DNA from: Actinophytocola sp036555685
GTDB taxonomy: Bacteria; Actinomycetota; Actinomycetes; Mycobacteriales; Pseudonocardiaceae
Assembly (NCBI RefSeq): GCF_036555685.1
Contig: NZ_DATBKY010000172.1
Span: 1-64,000 of the forward strand
Direction of reading: 5' to 3'
Length of the DNA: 64,000 nt
This document shows, in pieces, positions 29,908 through 39,751 of the stretch. The translations under genes were made by a program, and so were the position numbers. Position 1 is the stretch's first letter. Each line of letters starts with the position of its first letter. The notes beneath the pieces were generated by a model. The model worked only from the letters and a program-made list of their open reading frames with translations, made no database searches and was not told where the DNA came from.

Positions 29908-32900
29908 TCAGCTCTGCGTCGCGATCCGGAACAGCTCGCGGACCGGGGTGTCGGGCGCGGCCGCCGCCCGGGCGAGCACGGCGAGCAGGCCGGCCCGCCA
30001 CCGCCGCACGGTCGCCTCGTCGAACAGCGCGGCGTCGTACTCCCAGCCGCCGGCGAGGCTGCCGTCCTGCTGGGGCAGCAGGGAGACCGCGCTCTCGTAG
30101 TGCAGGCCGATCGGCGCGTACACCGGTCCGATCGGGGCGAAGTCGAACCCGTTGTCGCCGCCGACGAGCTCCATGTCGAACTCGCTCGTCCGGAACGCCC
30201 GGCCCGCCATCGGCGCGTTCTGTACGGAGAAGCAGGCCGCCAGCGCCGCGTCCGGGATCGCCAGCTCGGCACGCAACGTCTCGAACGGCACGGTCGGGCG
30301 GCCGAACGCGGCGGTGGTCACCTCGCGGGTGACACGCAGCAGGTCGGCGAACGTGGCCGCACCGGCCACCGGCACCCGGACCACGAGCCGGTTGACGAAC
30401 CAGCCGACCAGCCGCTCCCAGTGCGACCGGACGCGCAACGCGTTCGGCGTGACGACGGCGATCTCGTCCGCGCCGGAGTGGGCGGCGAGGACCGCGGCGT
30501 GGGCGGCGAGGCCGGTCATGTACAGCGACGTGCCGCTGCGCTTGCCGAGCGCGTCCACCGCCGCGCCCAGCTTCCGGTCGACGACCAGGTCGAGGAAGCC
30601 GGGCCGGAACTCGTGGCCCGCGCGCTCGACCTCGGTGGGCAGCCCGATGCCGCCGAGCCCGCGCAGCTGGTCGCGCCACGCGGCCAGGTCCTCTCCGTAG
30701 CGCGGGCCGGCCCGGTACTCGCGGTGCCACTGGACGAACTCGGCATAGTCGCCCTCGATGGGCTTGAGGTCGGGCTCGGTGCCGTCGGCGTAGGCGTGGT
30801 AGGCGGTGCCGATCTCGTGCAGCGTGATGCCGATGGACCAGCCGTCGATCGCGGTGTGGTGGACCGTCCACTGCACGACGTGGTCGTCCGGGCCGAGCCG
30901 GTGCACGCGGGCGCGGATCAGCGGGCCGGCGGCCAGGTCGAACGGGCGGGCGCCCTCCTCCCGGATGAGCCGGCGGACCGTGCGCTCGGGGTCCGGACCC
31001 GCCACATCGGACACCTCGACCGGGATCTCGGTCAGGTCCAGCACGCGCTGGACGTATTCGTCGCCCTCGCGGTGCAGGGAGACCCGCAGCGGCGCGTGCC
31101 GGCGCACCAGCAGCGCGAAGGCCCGGCGCAGCGCGCCGAGGTCGAGCCGGCCGCGCATGCGTACCGCGAACGGGGCGTTGTACCAAGGGTCGTGGCCGTA
31201 GCCCTCGTCCGCGCGGAAGAGCGCCTCCTGCGGGAAGGACTGGGGCAGCACGGTTCCCGGCGTCATGCGCGGCACGGGCCGCTCGGCGTAGACCTGGTCC
31301 TGGCGCGCGCTCGCGCGCTCCCGTTCCCGTTCGACCAGCGTGGCCAGCCGGGCGACGGTCGGCTCGGCGAGGAAGTCGGCGAGCCCGATGTCGACGCCCA
31401 GCCGGTCCCGCACCCGTGCGGTCACCTGGGTGGCCTGCAGCGAGTTGCCGCCCAGCTCGAAGAAGTCGGTCGACTTGTCCACAGTAGACAGCGAGAGCAG
31501 CGGCCCGAGGACCTCGGTGGCGATGACGCGTTCCAGCTCGGTCCACTCCGTGTCCGTGGCCGTCGCCGCCGGTTCGGGCGGGGCCGGGAGCGCCCGGCGG
31601 TCGATCTTGCCGCTCGGGGTGCGGGGCAGCTCGGCCAGGACGGCGAGCCGGGTGGGAACCATGTAGTCGGGCAGCCGCGCGGCCGCGACCTCGCGGACCT
31701 CGTGGAGTGCCGGCTCCTCACCGGCGGGCACGACGTATGCGGTCAGGTGCCGGCCGGCGTCCGCGCCGTCCCACACCTCGACCGCGACCTGCCGCACCCG
31801 TGGGTCGGCGGCCAGCACCGACTCGACCTCGCCGAGCTCCACCCGGAACCCGCGGAGCTTGACCTGGCGGTCCACCCGGCCGAGGAACTCGAGTACGCCG
31901 AGCGACGACCGGCTGGCGGCGTCGGGCAGCGGCACCGGTGTCCACCGCGCCAGGTCGCCGGTGCGGTACAGCCGCGCGCCCGGTTCGTCGCCGAAGGGGT
32001 CGGGCACGAACCGGTCGGCGGTGTGGCCGGGCCGGCCGAGGTAGCCGCGGGCGAGCCCGGCCCCGGCGATGCACAGCTCCCCCGGGACGCCCGCCGGCAC
32101 CGGGCGCAGGTGCTCGTCGAGCACGTACGCGCGATGGTTGGGCATCGGCAGGCCGATCGGCGGGATCCGCCCGCCGGAGGGTGGCTCGCAGCGCATGAGG
32201 GTGACCGCGACCGTGGTCTCGGCCGGGCCGTAGCCGTTCCAGAACTCGCGGCGCTCGGTGGCCCACTCGTCGACGAGCACGCCCGGTGGCGCCTCGCCGC
32301 CGACCGACACCAGTCGCAGGTGGGGCAGCGCGGCGGGGTCGAGCAGCGGCATCAGGCTCGGTGGCAGCTCGGCGGCGGTGACGCGCTGCTCGATCAGCAA
32401 CCGCTGCAGCGCCTCGACCGAGAGGCGTTCCTCGTCGCCGGCCAGGACCAGCGTCGCGCCGGCACAGAGCGCCGACCACAGGTCGAACACGGACACGTCG
32501 AACGTGAGCGCGGCGAAGCCGAGCAGCCGGGTTTCCGGCCCGATCCCGTAGGCGGTCGCGATGTGCCGGGAGAAGTCGGCGACCGCGCGGTGCTCGACCA
32601 GGACGCCCTTCGGCCGGCCGGTGCTGCCCGATGTGTAGATGACGTAGGCGCCGCCGTCCGGCCGTGCGGTCATCGCATCGACCGGCCGCGCCGCCGTCGA
32701 TTCCGGCTCCAGCACGGGAGTCCCGTCCGGGAACCGGTCCGCCAGGTCGGCCGTCGTGACCACTATGGACACTCCGGCGTCGGCGCACAGGTACGCGATG
32801 CGGGCCGGCGGATACTTCGGGTCGACGGGCACGTACGCGGCGCCGGCCATCATGATGCCGAGCGGCGCCCACACCGTCGCGGCGGTGCGCGGCAGGCATA

Positions 32901-35900
32901 CCGCGACCCGGTCCTCCGGGCCGACGCCTCGCTCGCGGAGCTCGGCCGCCAGCCCGGCTGCCCGGTCGAGCAGCTGCCGGTAGGTCAGCTCGCCGTCGGT
33001 CGCGACGAGCGCGGTCGCGTCGGGGTCCTGCTGGACGACCAGGCCGGGAATCGTGGCGGGTGGGTCGTTGAGCAGGCCGCCGTCGCCCGCGCGCAGCAGC
33101 TCGGCCCGCTCCTCGCCGGTGACCAGGTCGGCGGCGTCGATGGGCCGGCCCGGCTCGGCGCGGTCGAGTGAGACGGCGAGGGCGGTACGCCGGATCAGCG
33201 CGGTCACGGTGTGCTCGGTGATCGCCCGCCCGTCGAACACGGCGGTGATCTCGGTGCCGCCGTCGGGTGCGGGCGCGATGTCGAGGCCCACGGTGGCGGC
33301 CGCGTGCGGCGCGAGCCGGCCGGCTCGGTCGTGCACGGCGACGCTGACGAGCGGGTCCTCGGCGAGCATCGAGCGCAGCTTGGACCATGGCACGTCGGCG
33401 TTGCGCCGGGCGGCCTCGAGCGCCTCGGTGGCGGCGTCGGTCAGTCCCGCACCGATCGCGACCCGGACCGGCAGCATCCGGCAGAAGGGCCCGGGCACGC
33501 CGTCGAGGTCGGGGGGCAGGACCGGGCGGGTGACCACGCCGAGGACGACGTCGTCGTCGCGCCCGCAGCGGCCGAGCACGAGCGCGAGGGCGGCGAGCCA
33601 GCGCCTCGTCGTGGCGGTCTCCGCCACGGTGAGGCTGGCCTGTCCACGGGCGGGCGCGCCGGGCGCCACGCGGTCGGCGGGGATGCCCGAGGCCGGGGCG
33701 CCGCGAAGGGTGGTCTTCCAGTACGCCTCCTGCCGTTCCCGCTCGGCGGTGCGCCGCGGATCGACCTGCCAGGCCGCGTAGTCGTCGTAGGTGAGCGTCG
33801 TGGCGCCAGCCGGCTTGTCCATTGTGGACTCGACCCACGGTCGCAACGCCTCGGCCTCGGCGTAGAACTCCTGCTGCACCGACCGAGGTACCCGACCGCG
33901 GACCCGCCCCGGCCGGATGGGCGGGACGGCCCGCTGCGCCGCCCGCAGCCCGGCGAGGAACCCGGTGCGCCGCGGCTCGGGCCACGCGGCGAGGCGGTCC
34001 GCGAGCGGCCGGGACTCGACGTGCTCGCGCCCGGGGTCGGCCCCGATCAGCGCGGGGACGTCGACATGCCCGCTCGCGGACCGCGGCAGCTCGGCGATCT
34101 GCCGGACGTCCGCGGGCAGCAGAGCGCTGGGCACGCGCTGGCGCAGCCGGTTGAGCGACGCGGCCACGTCGACGCCGCGCCCGCCGGCACCGGCGACCCA
34201 GGCCCGCTCCCCCAGGACGACGGCCGCCGCGATGGCATCGTCGCGTTCGAGCTGCGCGGCCACCCAGAGATCCTCGCCACCGGGCCGATCGCCCAGCCGC
34301 TCGAGCGTGCCATCGCCCCGGCGACGCGCCCGGACTCCGGTACGAACGTCGCCGTCCGCACCGGTGACGACCAGTTCCCCGGCCACGGCATCGGGCACCG
34401 GCCGACCGGCCGGGTCGGCAAGCCAGCCACCCGGAACCGCTCCGAAGTCCTGCTGCCCCGGCGGAACGCAGGCGTACACGCCGCCGGTGGCAGCCGTACC
34501 GAACACACGCCACGCGCCCGGCACGGCGGGGCCGGCGACCACACCGCCATCGCGCGGGCCAGGCGCGAGCGGGTCGCGGAACTCCGGCGACGCGCCGGCG
34601 GCCAACGCGGCCAGCGCCACCGGCAGCAACGCCGGGTCGTCAGCGCCCAAGGCGAGCACGGCAGGCGAGCCCGGCTCGAACGGCAGCGCGCTCGCCGCCG
34701 CCACTGCCTCGGCCAAGGTCCGGGCCGACGCACCTCGCCAGCGGCCGGATGGCTCATCGGGTGGCGGGGCGTCGGCCGACAGTGCCAGGTGGACGACGGA
34801 AACCGGTGGGGGCACGGCGAACGACGTACCGTCCGGGACGACGAGCACCGCCGCGTCACGGCAGCGTGCGGCCAGCTCGGTGGCCGACGCGTCCAGCGGG
34901 ACCTGCTCGACGTCCGCGCCGAGTGAGAGGGCACCGAGCGCGGCGGCGAGCAGGTCCGGCGACGCGGGTAGGCGGAGCAGCACCCGGTCGCCGGCGCGTA
35001 CGCCCGCCGCCCGCAGCTGGGCAGCGGCCGCGCCCGCCGGGGCGTATGCGGGTAGCGGTGCGACCGGGCGCGGCGGCACGGGCTCCACGTCGGCGGGCGC
35101 CACCAGCGGGATGTCGCTCAACCGCTGGTCGTCCGGTGCGGAGGCCAGCTCCTTTAGCAGCCGTCCGTAGCGGTCGGCGAGCCACTCGGCGACCGGGCGG
35201 TCGATGCGGTGCTCGTCGTACTCCACCCGGACCCAGATCGAATCCGTCGGCAGGGCGACCGACACCACCAGCGGCAGGCCGGTCTGCTCCTGCTGGCGCA
35301 GCGCGCGGACGGTGACCGTGCCGGTCGACTCGGCGGTGTCCGATTCGGACAGGAAGTAGTTCTGGAAGCCCAGCACGCTCTCGTACAGCGGCTCCCCCAT
35401 CGGCACCGCGCTGCACCGCTGCGCCGCGGCCACCGGGATGTGCTCGAACGCGCGGCCGGCGATCAGCTGTTCCTGTACCGCGGCGAGCCACGGGCCGACC
35501 GGCAGCTCACCGTCGACGGCGACGCGCACCGGGACCGTGTTGACGAACATGCCCACCCGCTCGGTCACGCCGGGCAGCTCCGCGGGGCGGCCGGACACGG
35601 TCGTGCCGAAAACCGCGTCGGGGGTGCCCGCGCACCGCGACAGCAGCAGGCCCCACGCGGCGTGGGCGATCGTGCTGGGCAACACCCCCGGCCGGCGGGC
35701 CAGGACACCGGGCACGAAGCGCTCGATCCGGCCGGCCGGTCCGGCCTCGGCGCTGACCCGTCCCACCCGGTCGACGCCGAGCGGGGTGGGGTGCCGCAGG
35801 TCGCCGAGCAGCCGCTTGAAATGCGCGTTCGCCGCCTCGGTGGTGTCGTGGTCGCGCAGCCACGTCACGAACTCGCGGAACGGCGCGGCCGGGGGCAGCG

Positions 35901-36414
35901 CCGCCGCCCGCCCCTCCTGCCGGGCGGCGATCAGCTCGGCCAGGTCCTCCTGCACGGTCGGCATGCTCCAGCCGTCGAGCACGAGGTGGTGTGCCGTCGT
36001 GACGAGCCGCCACTCGGCCTCGCCCACCCGCAGCGCGTGCGCCCGCAGCAGCGGTGGCCGGCGCATGTCGAACGGCGTCGCCCACTGGGCGGCCAGTGCG
36101 GCCCGCACCGCGGCGTCCACATCGCTACCGCGGGCGTCGGTGACCTCGAGGCGCAGCGGCGCTTCGGCGAACACGACCTGTACCGGGTTCTCGACGCCCT
36201 CCCAGACGAACCCGGTGCGCAGCACGGTGTGCCGGGACACGAGGTCGTCCAGGCCCTGCCGCAGCGCCACCTCGTCCGGTACACCGGTGACGCCGAGGAC
36301 GAACTGCTGCTGGTACACCGGACGGTCCGCGGTCCGCAGCGCGTGCACGAGCATGCCCTGCTGCATCGCGGTCAGCGGGTAGATGTCGCGCACCCGGCGC
36401 TTGGTCCCGGCCAT
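29908..36414 (-). CDS. NRPS-3: C-(A*)-(C*)-A-PCP-C with a decayed internal module
   Basis: A 2168-aa peptide synthetase. Order: C domain (about 5-440) with HHLVLDG at 142-148; a shrunken A-like region (about 445-795) lacking A3-A5; the C-terminal lobe of a C domain without HHxxxDG (about 800-1090); a complete A domain (about 1115-1610; A3 at 1259-1270, YRTGDL at 1483, PSGKIDR with Lys1603); a PCP with Ser1658 in ELGGNS; and a complete C domain (about 1720-2168) with HHTAIDG at 1852. The first C begins YPLTAMQQGMLVH, the style of domains that accept a D-configured donor. Pocket read by hand: D-V-F-E-V-V-G-V-A-K, substrate unknown. There is no thioesterase or reductase. The start overlaps the exporter stop (TGATG). 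Confidence 0.93.
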   Translation of the reverse strand: MAGTKRRVRDIYPLTAMQQGMLVHALRTADRPVYQQQFVLGVTGVPDEVALRQGLDDLVSRHTVLRTGFVWEGVENPVQVVFAEAPLRLEVTDARGSDVDAAVRAALAAQWATPFDMRRPPLLRAHALRVGEAEWRLVTTAHHLVLDGWSMPTVQEDLAELIAARQEGRAAALPPAAPFREFVTWLRDHDTTEAANAHFKRLLGDLRHPTPLGVDRVGRVSAEAGPAGRIERFVPGVLARRPGVLPSTIAHAAWGLLLSRCAGTPDAVFGTTVSGRPAELPGVTERVGMFVNTVPVRVAVDGELPVGPWLAAVQEQLIAGRAFEHIPVAAAQRCSAVPMGEPLYESVLGFQNYFLSESDTAESTGTVTVRALRQQEQTGLPLVVSVALPTDSIWVRVEYDEHRIDRPVAEWLADRYGRLLKELASAPDDQRLSDIPLVAPADVEPVPPRPVAPLPAYAPAGAAAAQLRAAGVRAGDRVLLRLPASPDLLAAALGALSLGADVEQVPLDASATELAARCRDAAVLVVPDGTSFAVPPPVSVVHLALSADAPPPDEPSGRWRGASARTLAEAVAAASALPFEPGSPAVLALGADDPALLPVALAALAAGASPEFRDPLAPGPRDGGVVAGPAVPGAWRVFGTAATGGVYACVPPGQQDFGAVPGGWLADPAGRPVPDAVAGELVVTGADGDVRTGVRARRRGDGTLERLGDRPGGEDLWVAAQLERDDAIAAAVVLGERAWVAGAGGRGVDVAASLNRLRQRVPSALLPADVRQIAELPRSASGHVDVPALIGADPGREHVESRPLADRLAAWPEPRRTGFLAGLRAAQRAVPPIRPGRVRGRVPRSVQQEFYAEAEALRPWVESTMDKPAGATTLTYDDYAAWQVDPRRTAERERQEAYWKTTLRGAPASGIPADRVAPGAPARGQASLTVAETATTRRWLAALALVLGRCGRDDDVVLGVVTRPVLPPDLDGVPGPFCRMLPVRVAIGAGLTDAATEALEAARRNADVPWSKLRSMLAEDPLVSVAVHDRAGRLAPHAAATVGLDIAPAPDGGTEITAVFDGRAITEHTVTALIRRTALAVSLDRAEPGRPIDAADLVTGEERAELLRAGDGGLLNDPPATIPGLVVQQDPDATALVATDGELTYRQLLDRAAGLAAELRERGVGPEDRVAVCLPRTAATVWAPLGIMMAGAAYVPVDPKYPPARIAYLCADAGVSIVVTTADLADRFPDGTPVLEPESTAARPVDAMTARPDGGAYVIYTSGSTGRPKGVLVEHRAVADFSRHIATAYGIGPETRLLGFAALTFDVSVFDLWSALCAGATLVLAGDEERLSVEALQRLLIEQRVTAAELPPSLMPLLDPAALPHLRLVSVGGEAPPGVLVDEWATERREFWNGYGPAETTVAVTLMRCEPPSGGRIPPIGLPMPNHRAYVLDEHLRPVPAGVPGELCIAGAGLARGYLGRPGHTADRFVPDPFGDEPGARLYRTGDLARWTPVPLPDAASRSSLGVLEFLGRVDRQVKLRGFRVELGEVESVLAADPRVRQVAVEVWDGADAGRHLTAYVVPAGEEPALHEVREVAAARLPDYMVPTRLAVLAELPRTPSGKIDRRALPAPPEPAATATDTEWTELERVIATEVLGPLLSLSTVDKSTDFFELGGNSLQATQVTARVRDRLGVDIGLADFLAEPTVARLATLVERERERASARQDQVYAERPVPRMTPGTVLPQSFPQEALFRADEGYGHDPWYNAPFAVRMRGRLDLGALRRAFALLVRRHAPLRVSLHREGDEYVQRVLDLTEIPVEVSDVAGPDPERTVRRLIREEGARPFDLAAGPLIRARVHRLGPDDHVVQWTVHHTAIDGWSIGITLHEIGTAYHAYADGTEPDLKPIEGDYAEFVQWHREYRAGPRYGEDLAAWRDQLRGLGGIGLPTEVERAGHEFRPGFLDLVVDRKLGAAVDALGKRSGTSLYMTGLAAHAAVLAAHSGADEIAVVTPNALRVRSHWERLVGWFVNRLVVRVPVAGAATFADLLRVTREVTTAAFGRPTVPFETLRAELAIPDAALAACFSVQNAPMAGRAFRTSEFDMELVGGDNGFDFAPIGPVYAPIGLHYESAVSLLPQQDGSLAGGWEYDAALFDEATVRRWRAGLLAVLARAAAAPDTPVRELFRIATQS
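33145..35082 (-). other. Decayed A-C segment inside NRPS-3
   Basis: Residues about 445-1090 of NRPS-3. The A relic keeps recognisable edges (GVRAGDRVLLRLPASPDLL at the A1/A2 end, GDGTLERLGDR near A7/A8, and LPRSASGHVDVPAL at A10 where the catalytic Lys is replaced by His783). It has lost the ATP loop and the substrate pocket. No GGxS carrier motif follows. The C relic keeps YWKTTL, VVLGVVTRPVLPPDLDGVPGPFCRMLPVRV and the C-terminal subdomain, but not the His-containing half. The frame is open throughout with normal codon use. Confidence 0.85.
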
Positions 36415-37730
36415 CAGGCCCCCTCCCCGGCCGGCTCCGCCGGCTCGGCCGGTCCGACCCGGCGCACCGGCGAGAACCACACGAGCAGCGGCGCGACCGC
36501 GAGGACCACGACCGCTGCGAACAGCGCCTCGCGCGGGCCGATCGCGGCGCCCAGCAAGCCGCCGAGCAGCGCGCCGAGCGGCCAGAGTCCCACGGTGAGG
36601 AACCGGAACGAGCCCATCACCCGGCCCTGCAGGTCATCCGGAGTGGACCGTTGGAACAGGCTCTCCACGTTGATCGCGGACACCGCACCGCTCGCCGACA
36701 TCAGGAACGCCGCGACGATCAGCATCGGCAGCGCCGCCCCGATGAACGCCGGCGTCAGCGGGATCAGCAGGGTGGACAGGCAGAACCCGGCGAGGCCGGT
36801 GCAGATCGCACCGCCGACCCCGATCCGGCGCGCGATCGGGCCGGCGGCGAGCGCGCCGACCAGCGCGCCGGGGCCGGTGCCGATCAGCGTGAGGCCGACC
36901 AGCGCGGTCGGCAGGTCCAGCACCGAGACGACATAGATGACGTACAAGGTGGTCTCCGCGGACCACGCCACGTTGCTGATCGCGATCGCCCGCATCAGCG
37001 GCCCCAGCACGGCGTGGCGGGCGAGGAAGCGCAGCCCCTCGAGCAGGTCGTCCCACGCCCGGCGTACCCCGCGCGCACCGTCGGCAGCCTGCCGCGCCGG
37101 CTCGGGTTCGCGGTACTTGATGCGGCCGAGCGTGAACACGGACGCGAGCAGGGACAGGCCGTCCAGGATCACGGCGATCGGCGCGGTGACCGCCTGCACC
37201 AGCAGGCCGCCGATGGTCGGTCCGGTCAGCTGTGCGGTGGCCCGGGCCGACTCCATCCGGCTGTTGGCCTCGATCAGGTGCTCGCGGCCGACCAGGCCCG
37301 GCAGGTAGCTCATGTACGCGGTGTCGAACCAGACCGTGAGCACCGCGGAGATCAGCAGCGTCGCCCCGAGCAGGCCGATCGAGAGGATCCCGAGCGCGAA
37401 CTCGACCGGGATCATCAGCAGCAGCGCGGCGCGCACGAGGTTCGTGATGATCAGCGTCGGCCGCTTGCGCATGCGGTCGACCCAGATCCCGGCCACGAGG
37501 TAGAGCACCGCGGGCAGCTTGCTCAGCAGGCCCAGCACGCCCAGCTCGTCGGCGCCCGCGTTCAGCGTCTCGATCGCGAGCAGCGGCACCACGATCGTGC
37601 TCACGTAGGCGCCGAACTGGGAGAACGTCTGGCCTGTCCACAGCTTCACGAAGTCGCGGTTGTGCCAGACGGGTGCGGAGAACGGCCGCCACCGGCGGGC
37701 GGTTCGGGTCGTTCCGGTCTTCTCGGCCAC
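36414..37730 (-). CDS. MFS exporter, EntS-like (MFS_3)
   Basis: A 438-aa, 12-helix membrane exporter. The start region WHNRDFVKLWTGQTFSQFGAYVSTIVVPLLA is typical of the MFS_3 branch containing the enterobactin exporter EntS. LVAGIWVDRMRKRP is the loop 2-3 motif, and a long cytosolic loop around residues 195-235 is charged. It starts two bases after the dehydrogenase stop and its TGA overlaps the NRPS-3 ATG, so it is translated with the biosynthetic genes and most likely exports the peptide product or protects the producer. EntS-like exporters often serve siderophores, but chelator chemistry is not shown here. Confidence 0.9.
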   Translation of the reverse strand: MAEKTGTTRTARRWRPFSAPVWHNRDFVKLWTGQTFSQFGAYVSTIVVPLLAIETLNAGADELGVLGLLSKLPAVLYLVAGIWVDRMRKRPTLIITNLVRAALLLMIPVEFALGILSIGLLGATLLISAVLTVWFDTAYMSYLPGLVGREHLIEANSRMESARATAQLTGPTIGGLLVQAVTAPIAVILDGLSLLASVFTLGRIKYREPEPARQAADGARGVRRAWDDLLEGLRFLARHAVLGPLMRAIAISNVAWSAETTLYVIYVVSVLDLPTALVGLTLIGTGPGALVGALAAGPIARRIGVGGAICTGLAGFCLSTLLIPLTPAFIGAALPMLIVAAFLMSASGAVSAINVESLFQRSTPDDLQGRVMGSFRFLTVGLWPLGALLGGLLGAAIGPREALFAAVVVLAVAPLLVWFSPVRRVGPAEPAEPAGEGA

Positions 37731-37732
37731 GG

Positions 37733-39751
37733 TCAGCCCACCCCCGCCTCGGCGCGCAGCACGGCGGGTGCCGCGTCGCCCGCGATCGCCACGGGCGCCG
37801 CCAGGTAGTGCCGGCGCACCGGCGATCCGTCGGTCATGCCGAACGCACCGTGCAGGTGGACGGCCTCGCGGCTGGCGTCCAGCGCCAGCGCGCCCGCCTC
37901 GGCGAGCACCCCGGCGGCGAGCGCGGGATCCGGTCCGCCGTCGTCGAACCGCCCGGCCAGGTCGGTGACGAGCGCGGTGAGCGCGTGCAGCCGGACGGCG
38001 AGGCGGGCGAGCCGGAACGCGATGTCCTGGTTGGCGATCAGCGCCCGGCCGAACTGCTCGCGGGTGCGCGCCCGATGGACGGTGTGCGTCAGGCAGCCGC
38101 CCGCGAGGCCGAGCAGCCACGCGGCACGGCGCACCCGCCCGGCGGCGAGCACCTCGGTGCCGTCGGCGAGCACGTCCGCGGCCGCCGCCGGACCGTCGAC
38201 GGCCCACACCCGGCCGGTGGCCGTCTGATGTGGACGGAACGGCAAGCCGGTGGCGAGCGCGAGCGCCGGCCCGTCCTGAACGGCCACCACGGCGTCGGCC
38301 GAACCGGGGTCGGCGACGACGGGGCGGTCGGGCTGGCGGAGGTCGGCGAGCACGGCGCGCCAACTGCCGTCCAGCGGGGGCAGCTCGCGACCGGCCCGCA
38401 CGAGCGCGTCGATCGCGGTGAGGGTGTCGAGGATGCCGTCGTCGTGCAGGCCGCGGCCCAGCTCCGCGCAGCAGATCACGGCCGCGCGCAGGCCGAGGTC
38501 CAGCCCGCCGCGCTCGGCCGGCACGGTCAGCCCGAACACCCCGAGCCGGGCCAGCTCCGGCCAGCACGCGCCGGCGGGGTCGCGCTCGTCGTACGCGCCG
38601 GCCACGGCCCGGCACGCCGCGCGCAGCTCGGCGGCCAGCGGCTCGTCGGCGTCGGGCAGCGGCAGGCCGGAGGAGGCGACCAGCTCCAGCATCATCTCCG
38701 AGGTGCCGGCGGACAGGGTCAGTCCGGGCGCCTCGCGGTAGGCGGACTCGAGCACGCCCGGCTGCCGCAGCGCCGCGGGCCCGGCCGTCTCGGCACACCA
38801 CCACGCGACCGACCGGGCGGTCTCGGCGCACCACAGCTTGGTCGCGGCCGCGGCGACCGCGTCCACCCGGCCGGTGTCGAGCTGGTCGACGCAGCGCTCC
38901 GCGAGTGCGCGGCCGGCCGCCGTGTGCGTGCGCAGGCGGCCGTACTCCGCCGCCTGCTCGCTCGCCGGGTGCACGGCGCGCAGCCACCGGTCGGCCTTGG
39001 CCACGTAGTCGACCCCGGTGCGCTCCAGCGCGAGCGCCTCGGTGATCAGCGGCCACGCGCCGCCGACCGGGCCGATCACCGCGGTGGCCGCTACCTCGAC
39101 GCCGTCGAGCCGCACGTCCGCGAAGTCGTCGTCGGCGAGGGAAGCCAGCCGGCCGATCGTGATGCCGGGCAGGTCCAGCGGGACCAGGAACAGCGTGATG
39201 CCGCGGTAGGGCGTGGCCTCGACGCTGGTCCGCGCCGCGACCAGGCCGTAGTCGGCCAGGGCGGTGCCCACGCTGTAGACCTTGTGGCCGCTGATGCGCC
39301 AGCCGTCCCCGGCCCGTGTCGCCGTGGCTTCCAATGTGGACAGATCGGAGCCGACGCCGGGCTCGGAGTAGAGCACGGTCGCGGTCCGCCGGCCGGCGGC
39401 GAGGCCGGGGAGCACGGCGGCGCGCTGTTCGGGTGTGCCGGCGGTCAGCAGGAAGTTGCCGCAGATCTGGACGGACAGGGTGTGCAACACCTCGGGCACC
39501 CCACCGGCGATGAGCTCGCCGACGACCGCGGCGGCGCAGCGGGCGGGCAGGGCGCGTCCGCCGTAGGCCCGCGGCCACGAGACCGCGAGCAGCCGCTGCT
39601 CGCCCAGCAAGCGGTAGAGCGGCCGCGGGTCGGGCTCGGTCCCCGCCCGACGCGCCTCGGTCACGGCCGCCAAGGCGTCGCGTGCCGCCGGGCCGGCGAG
39701 CACCGCGCGGACCTCCTTGGCCGCGAGCTCCGCCTCGGGGTCGGTTGTCAC
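37733..39751 (-). CDS. Tandem (double) acyl-CoA dehydrogenase-like protein
   Basis: A 672-aa fusion of two acyl-CoA dehydrogenase-like halves. The first (about 1-365) is complete: helical N-terminus, FAD/substrate strand motif YSEPGVGSDLST (128-139), a middle beta barrel and the C-terminal GTSEMMLE (349-356) that contacts FAD. The second (about 370-672) keeps the helical N-terminal part (ARLGVFGLTVPAERGGLDLGLR) and the C-terminal bundle (RTREQFGRALIANQDIAFRLA, HLHGAFGMTDGSPVRRHYL), but its middle barrel is very short. Within NRPS clusters such flavoenzymes desaturate carrier-bound aminoacyl or acyl groups. The GTG overlaps the NRPS-2 stop (GTGA). The pseudo-dimeric form may give one active site plus a structural half. 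Confidence 0.85.
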   Translation of the reverse strand: MTTDPEAELAAKEVRAVLAGPAARDALAAVTEARRAGTEPDPRPLYRLLGEQRLLAVSWPRAYGGRALPARCAAAVVGELIAGGVPEVLHTLSVQICGNFLLTAGTPEQRAAVLPGLAAGRRTATVLYSEPGVGSDLSTLEATATRAGDGWRISGHKVYSVGTALADYGLVAARTSVEATPYRGITLFLVPLDLPGITIGRLASLADDDFADVRLDGVEVAATAVIGPVGGAWPLITEALALERTGVDYVAKADRWLRAVHPASEQAAEYGRLRTHTAAGRALAERCVDQLDTGRVDAVAAAATKLWCAETARSVAWWCAETAGPAALRQPGVLESAYREAPGLTLSAGTSEMMLELVASSGLPLPDADEPLAAELRAACRAVAGAYDERDPAGACWPELARLGVFGLTVPAERGGLDLGLRAAVICCAELGRGLHDDGILDTLTAIDALVRAGRELPPLDGSWRAVLADLRQPDRPVVADPGSADAVVAVQDGPALALATGLPFRPHQTATGRVWAVDGPAAAADVLADGTEVLAAGRVRRAAWLLGLAGGCLTHTVHRARTREQFGRALIANQDIAFRLARLAVRLHALTALVTDLAGRFDDGGPDPALAAGVLAEAGALALDASREAVHLHGAFGMTDGSPVRRHYLAAPVAIAGDAAPAVLRAEAGVG

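Noticed and set aside
30100..33171. 1023-codon plus-strand frame across NRPS-3
   Set aside because: Antisense shadow of A, PCP and C domain coding sequence; no recognisable motif.
36414..36480. Upstream extension of NRPS-3 to a start near 36480
   Set aside because: It would overlap the exporter by over 60 bases; the C domain begins at the ATG at 36414, which overlaps the exporter stop and has a purine-rich site.
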